Source of the DNA: a virus
Strand: one strand, 5' to 3'
Length of the DNA stretch: 22,603 bases
IMG/VR virus record: IMGVR_UViG_3300030390_001169
Location: 1 to 22,603 of that record
Shown here: in pieces, positions 1 through 5,473 of the stretch
Layout of the letters: each line of letters opens with the position of its first letter
Numbering within the stretch: position 1 is the first letter of the stretch
Program-made: the position numbers and the translations under genes
Notes under the pieces: model-generated
Databases searched by the model: none
What the model was told of the DNA's origin: nothing
What the model saw: only the letters and a program-made list of their open reading frames with translations

Positions 1-444
1 TGCTTGAGTTGCCGCTGCAGTACACTTTGTAGTGTATTCTTGCATAGGATTGTCATTCACAAAACCGATTCCGTCGTTACTTCCAGTATTATAGTCCTTA
101 GCGAACGTAGTACTAGCTGCAACTGAGTTTGCGTATGTAGGTTTGCTAGTAGAGTTATCTATATAGAAAGCTCCATTGAACACGCCTAATAGTTTTTGAA
201 TGTTGGATGTACTTGTAGCCCAACCTGCGCCACCTGTAATGCCGTCATCCATAGTACCCGCCGCAGCGTCCTGTAGATAACCATCATCACCAGCTGTATG
301 CTGTGGTGAAACCGGATTGTTCTTAAATATACCAACACCTAAACCAGATTTGATCTTGTATTCAGCTTGACCACCTGTAGCAGGAGTTGATCCTACTGTA
401 GGGGCTTGTCTAAATCCAAAACCAGCTGTTTGATTTGCTGCCAT
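1..444 (-). CDS. N-terminal part of a virion structural protein, probable major capsid protein (partial)
   Basis: Open reading frame of 148 codons that runs off the left edge of the window; the C-terminus is missing. It begins MAANQTAGFGFRQAP and is rich in Gly, Ala, Thr and Ser with few charged residues, like a capsid or head-surface protein. The start ATG (442-444) is preceded by AAGGAAA at good spacing. It is the next gene after the scaffold-like protein and one small gene, and the major capsid gene usually follows the scaffold in tailed phages. I do not recognise a capsid fold motif, so the role rests on position and composition; a head decoration protein is the main alternative. Confidence 0.6.
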   Translation of the reverse strand, partial: MAANQTAGFGFRQAPTVGSTPATGGQAEYKIKSGLGVGIFKNNPVSPQHTAGDDGYLQDAAAGTMDDGITGGAGWATSTSNIQKLLGVFNGAFYIDNSTSKPTYANSVAASTTFAKDYNTGSNDGIGFVNDNPMQEYTTKCTAAATQA

Positions 445-469
445 TGTTTTATTTTCCTTGTTTATGTAC

Positions 470-485
470 TGACCCAAATAGGTCA
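470..485. other. Small inverted repeat in the leader of the probable capsid gene
   Basis: TGACC and GGTCA, separated by six bases, form a short perfect stem about 26 bases upstream of the probable capsid start codon, in the 86-base gap after the 152-residue gene. It could be an mRNA leader structure or an operator. It is short enough to be chance. Confidence 0.3.
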
Positions 486-530
486 ATACGGATTAATGTT
501 AATTTGTTGGACTTAGAAATTGCTAAATAA

Positions 531-989
531 CTATTTCTTCGTACCACCAAAAGTTACACGAGTTTGTCGTTCATTATTGAACGGCATACTAGGGTGCTGT
601 TCCTTCATAAGATTGTTCTCTACTGCTTCTTCTTTGGCGTTGTTCTGTTTTTTATAGTACTCGTCAATTTGAAGCGCAATCTCTTCTGGTATCCTAGCCA
701 GCAATAGGCCGCCCACTCCGATAACTCCAGCGTATTTACCTTCTGTCATCTCTGGATATTGAGTGTCTGGATATTCGTCAGCTCTCACTAACTCCCATCC
801 TTCTCTCAAAGACGATGCTACGTTTTTAGCATCTGATGATCCAAGAATTTCGGATCGTATCCATTGATGTCTGAATCCAGTTGGCGCTGGTGGTGCATCA
901 AGTGAGTTAGGTGGAGACCAAACTTTTTTTGTTTCAGCTTTCGCTCTTGTTTGGCTCGCACGTGAGGTTTTTATTTTATCATTTTCCAT
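531..989 (-). CDS. Conserved phage head-module protein, unknown function
   Basis: 152 residues. The N-terminal 30 residues are basic and probably disordered. The middle (about 35-100) is more ordered and contains FRHQWIRSEI and a Gly-rich hydrophobic stretch, GVIGVGGLLLARIP, too short and interrupted to be a clear membrane segment. The C-terminus is polar. The start has AAGGAAAC upstream. It lies between the scaffold-like and probable capsid genes, four bases after the scaffold stop, so it is probably co-expressed with head assembly genes and could be a head accessory protein. I associate this type with marine phage contigs but know no function. Confidence 0.75.
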   Translation of the reverse strand: MENDKIKTSRASQTRAKAETKKVWSPPNSLDAPPAPTGFRHQWIRSEILGSSDAKNVASSLREGWELVRADEYPDTQYPEMTEGKYAGVIGVGGLLLARIPEEIALQIDEYYKKQNNAKEEAVENNLMKEQHPSMPFNNERQTRVTFGGTKK

Positions 990-993
990 ATGC

Positions 994-1980
994 TTAGTTT
1001 CCTTCCGTGATATTTAATTGTTTTGCATAATCTTCTAGCGGCACACCTAATCTTTTAGCAATTGCTACCTGTGAAGGCGTGAGTTTGACAGTTTTTTTGC
1101 GTCCTGTTGAGGCTGAACGTTTAGCCGAGGCTACATTTTGAACTGGTTTAGTTCTTTCAGTAGAATTATCTTCTATCTTATCAAATTTATGGGGAAATTC
1201 AACTCTTATTCTTTTGTCAACTTCTTCATAATATTCTTCAGATTTAGGGTCATAACCTTCTGATTCTACAAGTCTTTTATGTATATCAAAAGCCGTATAA
1301 GTCATAGCTGAATCGTTACCAAACCAAGCATTTTTAGATGCCCAGTCTTCCGCTCTAGGATCAGTAACTACTGATTGAGTAGATCTTTGAGGATTTATCT
1401 TAACTTCTTTTTCTTGCACAGGTTTCTCTACTCTAGTTTTTAAAGTATTTAAACGTGCGGCATCCATAGTTAAAGTTGCAATTTGTTCTTGCGCTTTAAC
1501 TTGACCTTCCACATCTTGAGCTTCAATAGAAGTTTTTAGTGCTTGTTTAGCTGCAACTAAATTACTTGATACTCTATTTTCAAATTCAGAAACATAGGAT
1601 TTATCTAATTTAGATAATCTTCCTTCTACTTCATCTTTTTGTCTTTTAGTTGATTCAGCAAAAGCTATTGCTTCTTCTTTTTGTCTTTCAGCTTCTCTCA
1701 TTTTACGAGTTAATTTAGCAATACGTCTTTGAACGCCATCACTATATTCTTTTAGCTCATCTTTATCTTCAGATTTTTTTTCAAGTTTAGCTTCTTTTTC
1801 AGAAGATTTATCTTCGTCTTGAGTAGGTTGTTCTACTTTTTCAACTTCGATTTTTTCTTCGATAGGTGCTTCAACTTTTTCTGGTTCACCTTTATCATCT
1901 AAATTAATTTCAGCACCGACTGTTTCGCCGACATCAATTAATTCTTCAGATGGTTTTTTGTTTTCGTTTTCTGTTGGCAT
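994..1980 (-). CDS. Scaffold-like head assembly protein
   Basis: 328 residues. Residues 1-75 are extremely acidic and lysine-rich with low complexity. About 80-190 is predicted long helix or coiled coil (KLTRKMREAERQKEEAIAF). A more conserved-looking segment near 205-265 contains DPRAEDWASKNAWFG and MTYTAFDIHKRLVESEGYDP, and the basic C-terminus carries SASTGRKKTVKLTPSQVAIA followed by a helix. An acidic coiled coil with a basic helix-rich C-terminus is typical of phage scaffolding proteins, whose C-terminus binds capsid protein. Position between portal and probable capsid genes agrees. The start has AGGAAGGAACT upstream. Scaffold identity is inference from architecture, order and remembered homologues. 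Confidence 0.75.
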   Translation of the reverse strand: MPTENENKKPSEELIDVGETVGAEINLDDKGEPEKVEAPIEEKIEVEKVEQPTQDEDKSSEKEAKLEKKSEDKDELKEYSDGVQRRIAKLTRKMREAERQKEEAIAFAESTKRQKDEVEGRLSKLDKSYVSEFENRVSSNLVAAKQALKTSIEAQDVEGQVKAQEQIATLTMDAARLNTLKTRVEKPVQEKEVKINPQRSTQSVVTDPRAEDWASKNAWFGNDSAMTYTAFDIHKRLVESEGYDPKSEEYYEEVDKRIRVEFPHKFDKIEDNSTERTKPVQNVASAKRSASTGRKKTVKLTPSQVAIAKRLGVPLEDYAKQLNITEGN

Positions 1981-1997
1981 AGTTCCTTCCTATGTTG

Positions 1998-2468
1998 TTA
2001 AATGTAATGAAGAACTGATTCAGGATCACCTATGGTCCCTAACACTTCATCATCGTTTAGTATTCGCACTTCTCCGCCTTCTATTGGTAATCTTGCGCCA
2101 GCGTATCTAGCGAACATTACCCAATCTCCTACTTTGCACCAAGGCTCATTAAATTTATCTTTGTCCTTGTATGCAAGATCTCCCATTTTTAAAACATAAC
2201 CACAAGTAGTTGCGATTCTAGCTTTATCTAATTGTTCTTGAGAGAATAAAATTCCGCCTTTAGTTTTTTCTTTTGGTGTAAAAGGTAAAACTAAAAGTCT
2301 ATAGCCGACCGGGTTTGGTAATTGGTCTTCTACTTCTTTAATGTTATTTTCGTCTAATCTTTTTGCGTGAGGTTCTTCTTTTTTCTCTTGCTCGTATTTT
2401 TCTTCAAGTGCCAATTTAATTTTTGGTACTTCCTTTTCCTTTGATGTCGATAACTGTTCCTTGCTCAT
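1998..2468 (-). CDS. GroES-like (Cpn10) co-chaperonin with N-terminal extension
   Basis: 156 residues, against about 95-100 for bacterial GroES. Residues 1-50 are a charged Lys/Glu extension. The Cpn10 domain starts near NPVGYRLLVLPF (52-63), followed by the mobile-loop region KEKTKGGILF (about 67-74) that contacts GroEL, then CGYVLKMG, CKVGDWVMFARYAGARL and EVRILNDDEVLGTI, which match the GroES beta-barrel. It presumably caps the host GroEL to fold capsid protein, as gp31 does in T4. No GroEL is encoded here. AAGGAG lies seven bases before the ATG. Its 5' end overlaps the upstream gene by 53 bases. The family call is firm; the client is inferred from its head-module location. Confidence 0.88.
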   Translation of the reverse strand: MSKEQLSTSKEKEVPKIKLALEEKYEQEKKEEPHAKRLDENNIKEVEDQLPNPVGYRLLVLPFTPKEKTKGGILFSQEQLDKARIATTCGYVLKMGDLAYKDKDKFNEPWCKVGDWVMFARYAGARLPIEGGEVRILNDDEVLGTIGDPESVLHYI

Positions 2469-2658
2469 CTTTTTGCTCCTTTGGTTTTAGCAGGTTAGAG
2501 ATTTCCTGTAATACTATTTGATAGGCTTGTGCCTGACCTAGTAAATACTTGTATTTTTCATAATTGTCAACCCCACCTGTAATCATTGTATCACCTATTT
2601 GTTGTAGGGTAACATTAATTCTTTTTTGTAGCTTGTGTATTATTACTAATTCATCCAT
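2416..2658 (-). CDS. Small conserved helical protein, unknown function
   Basis: 80 residues. The N-terminal 60 (MDELVIIHKLQKRINVTLQQ, then a YKYLLGQAQAYQIVLQEISN segment) look like two amphipathic helices, and the tail is polar and Lys-rich. AAGGAG sits six bases upstream of the ATG. Its last 53 bases overlap the GroES start in another frame, a long overlap even here, so the two must share coding sequence over the tail of one and the disordered head of the other. Small helical dimers of this kind occur in phage head modules, but I know no function for this one. Confidence 0.75.
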   Translation of the reverse strand: MDELVIIHKLQKRINVTLQQIGDTMITGGVDNYEKYKYLLGQAQAYQIVLQEISNLLKPKEQKDEQGTVIDIKGKGSTKN

Positions 2659-2667
2659 CTTCTCTCC

Positions 2668-2868
2668 TTATAATTTAAATTGTTGTAACACTTCTATTTT
2701 CTCTTCAGCATTTGCAATTTTTTCTATTAATTTATCTACTTCATCTATGTGTTGAGGATGTTCTCCTATCCCAACAGAATCTTCTAAATAAATTTTAAGT
2801 GTAGCATCTGCCTCAAGAATTTGAGCTTCGTATCTAGCTTCAAGAGCATCTAATATTGCTGTTCTCAT
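2668..2868 (-). CDS. Small conserved helical protein, unknown function
   Basis: 66 residues, starting MRTAILDALEARYEAQILEA, followed by an acidic loop with GIGEHPQHIDEVDKLI and a C-terminal helix. It is mostly helical and acidic, unlike the very basic genes just upstream. The start codon lies one base after the stop of the upstream 38-residue gene, so translation is probably coupled. Position in the head module suggests a minor assembly role, but no function is known to me. Confidence 0.75.
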   Translation of the reverse strand: MRTAILDALEARYEAQILEADATLKIYLEDSVGIGEHPQHIDEVDKLIEKIANAEEKIEVLQQFKL

Positions 2869-2869
2869 A

Positions 2870-2986
2870 TTATTTTTTTCGGTTAATTACTTTTTTTAAT
2901 ATCTTAGCTTGTCCTGCGTGTAACTTAGAGGCTTTTTTTAAACCTTTAATTACTTTTTTAATCTTTTTCTTTTTACCATTTAACAT
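2870..2986 (-). CDS. Very basic 38-residue protein
   Basis: Short open frame beginning MLNGKKKKIKKVIKGLKKAS and ending KKVINRKK. I count 15 Lys, 1 Arg and no acidic residues. An in-frame ATG at 2992 also exists, but AAGGAG is placed six bases before the ATG at 2986, so I chose the latter. It overlaps the upstream 93-residue gene by seven bases and almost touches the next gene, as expected inside an operon. The core KASKLHAGQAKILKKVI looks like a family I associate with marine phages. Its charge suggests nucleic-acid binding; this is inference. Confidence 0.65.
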   Translation of the reverse strand: MLNGKKKKIKKVIKGLKKASKLHAGQAKILKKVINRKK

Positions 2987-3261
2987 TTCCATCTCCTTCT
3001 AGCCTGACGGATACGAGAATTTGGATCATTTTTAGTTTTTGCAGATGAGCGTTTTAATTGTCCTGCACTTCTAGCACAGTACGACTTACGTCGATTTGCA
3101 GCTTTTGATCCAGATTTTACTTTTCCTGTCACGGCTGTTTTTAGTTTACTTCCAGGGTTTGCGGCTCTGTAAGCTCTTACACCTTTTGCTGTCATTCCAG
3201 CTCCAGATTTTGTTGGTCTATAATTAGCGCTTTTACCTTTTGTAGTTCTTCTTATAGCCAT
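2980..3261 (-). CDS. Basic conserved phage protein (possibly DUF6321-like)
   Basis: 93 residues, very rich in Lys, Arg, Ser and Gly, with only one Asp and no Glu. Recognisable segments are RRTTKGKSANYRPTKSGAGM, AYRAANPGSKLKTAVTGKV, RRKSYCARSAGQLK and the tail DPNSRIRQARRRWKC. This order matches small basic proteins common in marine phages, which I tentatively recall as DUF6321. Function is not established; DNA binding or packaging into the head is plausible from charge and location. The start overlaps the previous stop by one base (TAATG). Confidence 0.8.
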   Translation of the reverse strand: MAIRRTTKGKSANYRPTKSGAGMTAKGVRAYRAANPGSKLKTAVTGKVKSGSKAANRRKSYCARSAGQLKRSSAKTKNDPNSRIRQARRRWKC

Positions 3262-3653
3262 TATAACATACCTTTATAATATTTTTTTAAACTAGGGTTT
3301 CCTACTTTCACACCACCTAAACTACCAGATATATAACTTCCTTTATAATCTCTCTGTGCTTGTTTGATCATAGAGTTACCTACTGATCCACCTTTAGCTT
3401 TTTTATCTCTTTTTGTAAATGTTGAAACGTTGGTTGGTTTACCGCCAGGATTACCGGCTGCTCTTTTTCTGCTGACAGCACTCGCCTTTTGCGAGCTTGA
3501 CATTCGTGTGGCTTTTGCAAGTGGTACGCACTTCGGATATTTTCTTTTTGAAGAACTTGCAGATTTTCTTCCACAAGGTTGATATTTTCCATTCTTCTTT
3601 GGTGCTCCAATATCTACCCATTTTTCATTTACCCATTTCTTTAGATCGCCCAT
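3261..3653 (-). CDS. Basic conserved protein, possibly DUF5872-like, with a GG motif
   Basis: 130 residues. The N-terminal half holds LKKWVNEKWVDIGAPKKNGK, YQPCGRKS and KYPKCVPLAKATRM, a Trp/Cys pattern I tentatively link to DUF5872, seen in phages and large viruses. The second half contains KRAAGNPGGKP, KKAKGGSVGNSM and a Gly/Tyr-rich end, KKYYKGML. Strongly basic. Its start overlaps the upstream stop as TAATG. Two cysteines could bind metal, but there is no complete zinc motif. It is probably a virion or nucleoid-associated protein by neighbourhood; no function is known to me. Confidence 0.78.
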   Translation of the reverse strand: MGDLKKWVNEKWVDIGAPKKNGKYQPCGRKSASSSKRKYPKCVPLAKATRMSSSQKASAVSRKRAAGNPGGKPTNVSTFTKRDKKAKGGSVGNSMIKQAQRDYKGSYISGSLGGVKVGNPSLKKYYKGML

Positions 3654-3829
3654 TAGACTTCTATCATTGTAGTCATATCTTCTACAACGATACCACCTTC
3701 GCGCATTTTTTTTCTTTTACCTATTTTACCTTTACAAACTTTAGAGGCATACATATTTGCATATGCCGAAGGATATACCTTAAACTTTCTTTTTGCTGCT
3801 GCTTTTCCTTTGGGACAAAGTTTAGCCAT
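3653..3829 (-). CDS. Small basic cysteine-containing protein
   Basis: 58 residues from the ATG at 3829. A TTG nine bases upstream is possible, but the ATG overlaps the preceding stop as TAATG, the coupling used by its neighbours. The conserved-looking core is MAKLCPKGKAAAKRKFKVYP followed by SAYANMYASKVCKGK. Two Cys and many Lys/Arg precede a short tail containing REGGIVV, a copy of the GG motif that recurs in this cluster. The core resembles a small family of phages and large DNA viruses; function unknown. Confidence 0.72.
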   Translation of the reverse strand: MAKLCPKGKAAAKRKFKVYPSAYANMYASKVCKGKIGKRKKMREGGIVVEDMTTMIEV

Positions 3830-4158
3830 TATTTCCAACCTTTTTTAGCTAACTTTGGTTTACCTTTAATTAAACCACCTTTAGATTTATATATTCGTGA
3901 ATCATTCCCGTGCTCTATTTCTCCACCTCGTATATAATACGGAGTTTTTAATATATCTCCAATAAGATCAATGAATGGAGTTTTTTTCTCTCTTTCTTTT
4001 CGTTCTCGAAACTTTCGAACTCTTTTCTTGTTTTCTATTTCTTTTTCAGTAAGTTTAGGCTTAGATTCTTTATTTTCTATTTTATCAATTCTTCTTTGTT
4101 CTTGTTTTTTCCGAATCTCTTTTACTGTAAGCTTTTTTCCTTTTTCTCTTTTAAACAT
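3829..4158 (-). CDS. Basic helical protein ending in a GG/GKPKLAKKGW tail
   Basis: 109 residues. The first 60 are almost all Lys, Arg, Glu and Gln and should form one long charged helix. Then comes a hydrophobic patch, TPFIDLIGDILKTPYYIRGG, and a tail with KSKGGLIKGKPKLAKKGWK. The tail resembles C-termini I recall on otherwise unrelated marine phage proteins, as if it were a shared tag. Coupled to both neighbours by TAATG overlaps. Function unknown; probably a minor virion or assembly protein. Confidence 0.7.
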   Translation of the reverse strand: MFKREKGKKLTVKEIRKKQEQRRIDKIENKESKPKLTEKEIENKKRVRKFRERKEREKKTPFIDLIGDILKTPYYIRGGEIEHGNDSRIYKSKGGLIKGKPKLAKKGWK

Positions 4159-4259
4159 TATTTTTTCTTTTTGTTTTTAATTTTTTTTAAAAATTCTTTT
4201 TTCTTACTTAAACCTAAAGTAGGTTTTATGCTTTTAATAGGTTTAGTTTGTCTTCTCAT
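4158..4259 (-). CDS. 33-residue extremely basic protein
   Basis: Begins MRRQTKPIKSIKPTLGLSKK and ends in KNKKKK. I count 13 Lys, 2 Arg and 1 Glu. The ATG lies two bases after the stop of the 140-residue gene, and its stop overlaps the next start as TAATG, so its ends fit both neighbours exactly. This is the main argument that so short and simple a frame is a real gene. Nucleic-acid binding is likely from charge alone. Confidence 0.6.
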   Translation of the reverse strand: MRRQTKPIKSIKPTLGLSKKKEFLKKIKNKKKK

Positions 4260-4261
4260 AA

Positions 4262-4684
4262 CTATTTTATTTCACAACCTCTGCCACGTATAGCTATTCC
4301 ACCACTTTTAAGACCAACTCTACCACCTTTAGCTTTTTTTGTTTCAATTTGGCTAGGTCTTGGTTTTGTAGTTTGCAAAAATTGATAAGATTGAGAACCT
4401 GGTTTAGGTTTTTTCATCGAACCTGAAAGAGGTTTTTTAGGTTTTGTTTTATCTTTAACTTTACCACCGTCTTTCATAAATCCCATTTTGTTTCTAACTT
4501 GAGTTGGTAATTTAGCTAAACCTTTTTTACCAGCTGGTACAGGTTTTAATGAACCACCATCTTTAAGTTCTCTTACAACTCTTTTCTTTTCAGCTTTAAG
4601 ATTTTTTTTACCTTTTTTAGTGTAGCCTTTTTCAGCATCAACTCTACCTAGTTCTTCGAGTTCGTTCATTCTTTTTGAATTCAT
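4262..4684 (-). CDS. Basic Gly-rich protein with several GG motifs
   Basis: 140 residues. An N-terminal helix (MNSKRMNELEELGRVDAEKG) is followed by a long Lys/Gly/Pro-rich, probably disordered region with repeated elements: LKDGGSLKPVPAGKKG, LPTQVRNKMGFMKDGGKV, KAKGGRVGLKSGGIAIRGRG. Four GG motifs, each followed one residue later by a hydrophobic residue, are shared in style with neighbouring proteins. Start overlaps the previous stop (TAATG). I recall similar proteins in marine phage contigs without a known function. It could be an internal head or DNA-associated protein. Confidence 0.75.
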   Translation of the reverse strand: MNSKRMNELEELGRVDAEKGYTKKGKKNLKAEKKRVVRELKDGGSLKPVPAGKKGLAKLPTQVRNKMGFMKDGGKVKDKTKPKKPLSGSMKKPKPGSQSYQFLQTTKPRPSQIETKKAKGGRVGLKSGGIAIRGRGCEIK

Positions 4685-4860
4685 TATTTGCTTGCTCCTC
4701 TAGATTCATCTCTTCTAGATTTATAACTTTGTGATTTTGTAGATTCCTTGCCTCTTCTTGCTCCTAAAGATTCGTCAAGTCTAGCATTAGCTCCTTGTTT
4801 CTTTGTAGCTGATTTCGCATATGGAAATCTTACATTTGATCTTACTCCGTTTTGTCTCAT
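4684..4860 (-). CDS. Small Arg/Ser-rich conserved protein
   Basis: 58 residues, starting MRQNGVRSNVRFPYAKSATK and containing ARLDESLGARRGKES and SRRDESRGASK. The two DES-GARRGK / DESRGASK segments look like an internal repeat. The start overlaps the holin-like gene stop as ATGA and the stop overlaps the next start as TAATG, so both ends fit the operon. Strongly basic with scattered acidic residues. I associate it with marine phage contigs; no function known. Confidence 0.75.
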   Translation of the reverse strand: MRQNGVRSNVRFPYAKSATKKQGANARLDESLGARRGKESTKSQSYKSRRDESRGASK

Positions 4861-5243
4861 TTTTTTCCTCCGTTTCTAAAAATTTGTGTTCCTTTTATAC
4901 CATAGATACTTGCAACAACCAAGATCCATAAATTTGTAAACCAACTTGGTAGTGCTGCAAAGTGTTCAAAGAAAATATTTACTTTGTCCATCGCACTCGG
5001 ATCGTCCGATACCACTGCCCAGGCTAAAATTGCTATAGGCGCCGAGAGGATTATGAGAACCGCCTCGTCCTTCCAGTCAGATTGCCTAGCTTCTAACAAT
5101 TTACCTTGGTAAGCTTCCTTACCTTCAGCCATACGAGATGCGTGCATAAGCTGTGCATCTGACATAGCTATTTTCGTCTTCTGTTTGTTAGCGTAAATTT
5201 TACTACCCGCAGAAACGGCTAATTTAATTGCCGATAACCACAT
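4857..5243 (-). CDS. Holin-like membrane protein (GTA_holin_3TM type)
   Basis: 128 residues. The N-terminal 45 form an Ala-rich amphipathic or weakly hydrophobic helix. Then come WKDEAVLIILSAPIAILAWA (first clear membrane helix, about 57-77), a loop with FFEHFAALPSWFTN, and LWILVVASIYGIKG (second helix, about 105-119), ending in a basic FRNGGKK. The W-x-DE before the first helix and the P-x-W before the second match what I recall of the gene-transfer-agent holin family. It would sit in the inner membrane and permit lysis. The location among head genes, without an adjacent lysozyme, is not typical, so a virion membrane role is possible. Confidence 0.55.
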   Translation of the reverse strand: MWLSAIKLAVSAGSKIYANKQKTKIAMSDAQLMHASRMAEGKEAYQGKLLEARQSDWKDEAVLIILSAPIAILAWAVVSDDPSAMDKVNIFFEHFAALPSWFTNLWILVVASIYGIKGTQIFRNGGKK

Positions 5244-5447
5244 TTAGTACCACTTAGCTTTAACAGGTTTTTTATCAGCTCTCATTCTTTTAGTTCCTCT
5301 AACATCTACTGTTTGAGTTTCTAAAGGATCTGTTGCTTCGATAGTTTTACCGCCTGTTTGGTAACCATCTGCGCCAACGCCAAGTTCTTTTTCGATCTTA
5401 ACGTCTTTGTTCATAAAAGTCTGACCTCTTTGCCAATCTTTGCTCAT
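5244..5447 (-). CDS. Small conserved protein, unknown function
   Basis: 67 residues: MSKDWQRGQTFMNKDVKIEK, then GVGADGYQTGGKTIEA and a tail with VDVRGTKRMRADKKPVKAKWY. Mixed charge, Gly-rich, no membrane segment. AAGGAG precedes the ATG. It lies directly downstream of the portal gene, and its stop is immediately followed by the holin-like start with no gap. Probably a small virion or head-completion component by position; I do not recognise a fold. Confidence 0.75.
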   Translation of the reverse strand: MSKDWQRGQTFMNKDVKIEKELGVGADGYQTGGKTIEATDPLETQTVDVRGTKRMRADKKPVKAKWY

Positions 5448-5473
5448 AATGTTTCTCCTTGATTATATTATAG

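Noticed and set aside
3380-3610. Second minus-strand frame of 76 codons inside the 130-residue gene
   Set aside because: No ribosome site and no recognised motif; unlike the methyltransferase overlap, nothing supports coding in both frames.
3497-4293. Several plus-strand frames rich in Phe, Ser and Leu opposite the basic protein genes
   Set aside because: They are complements of Lys/Arg/Glu-rich codons; hydrophobic stretches there are artefacts, not membrane proteins.
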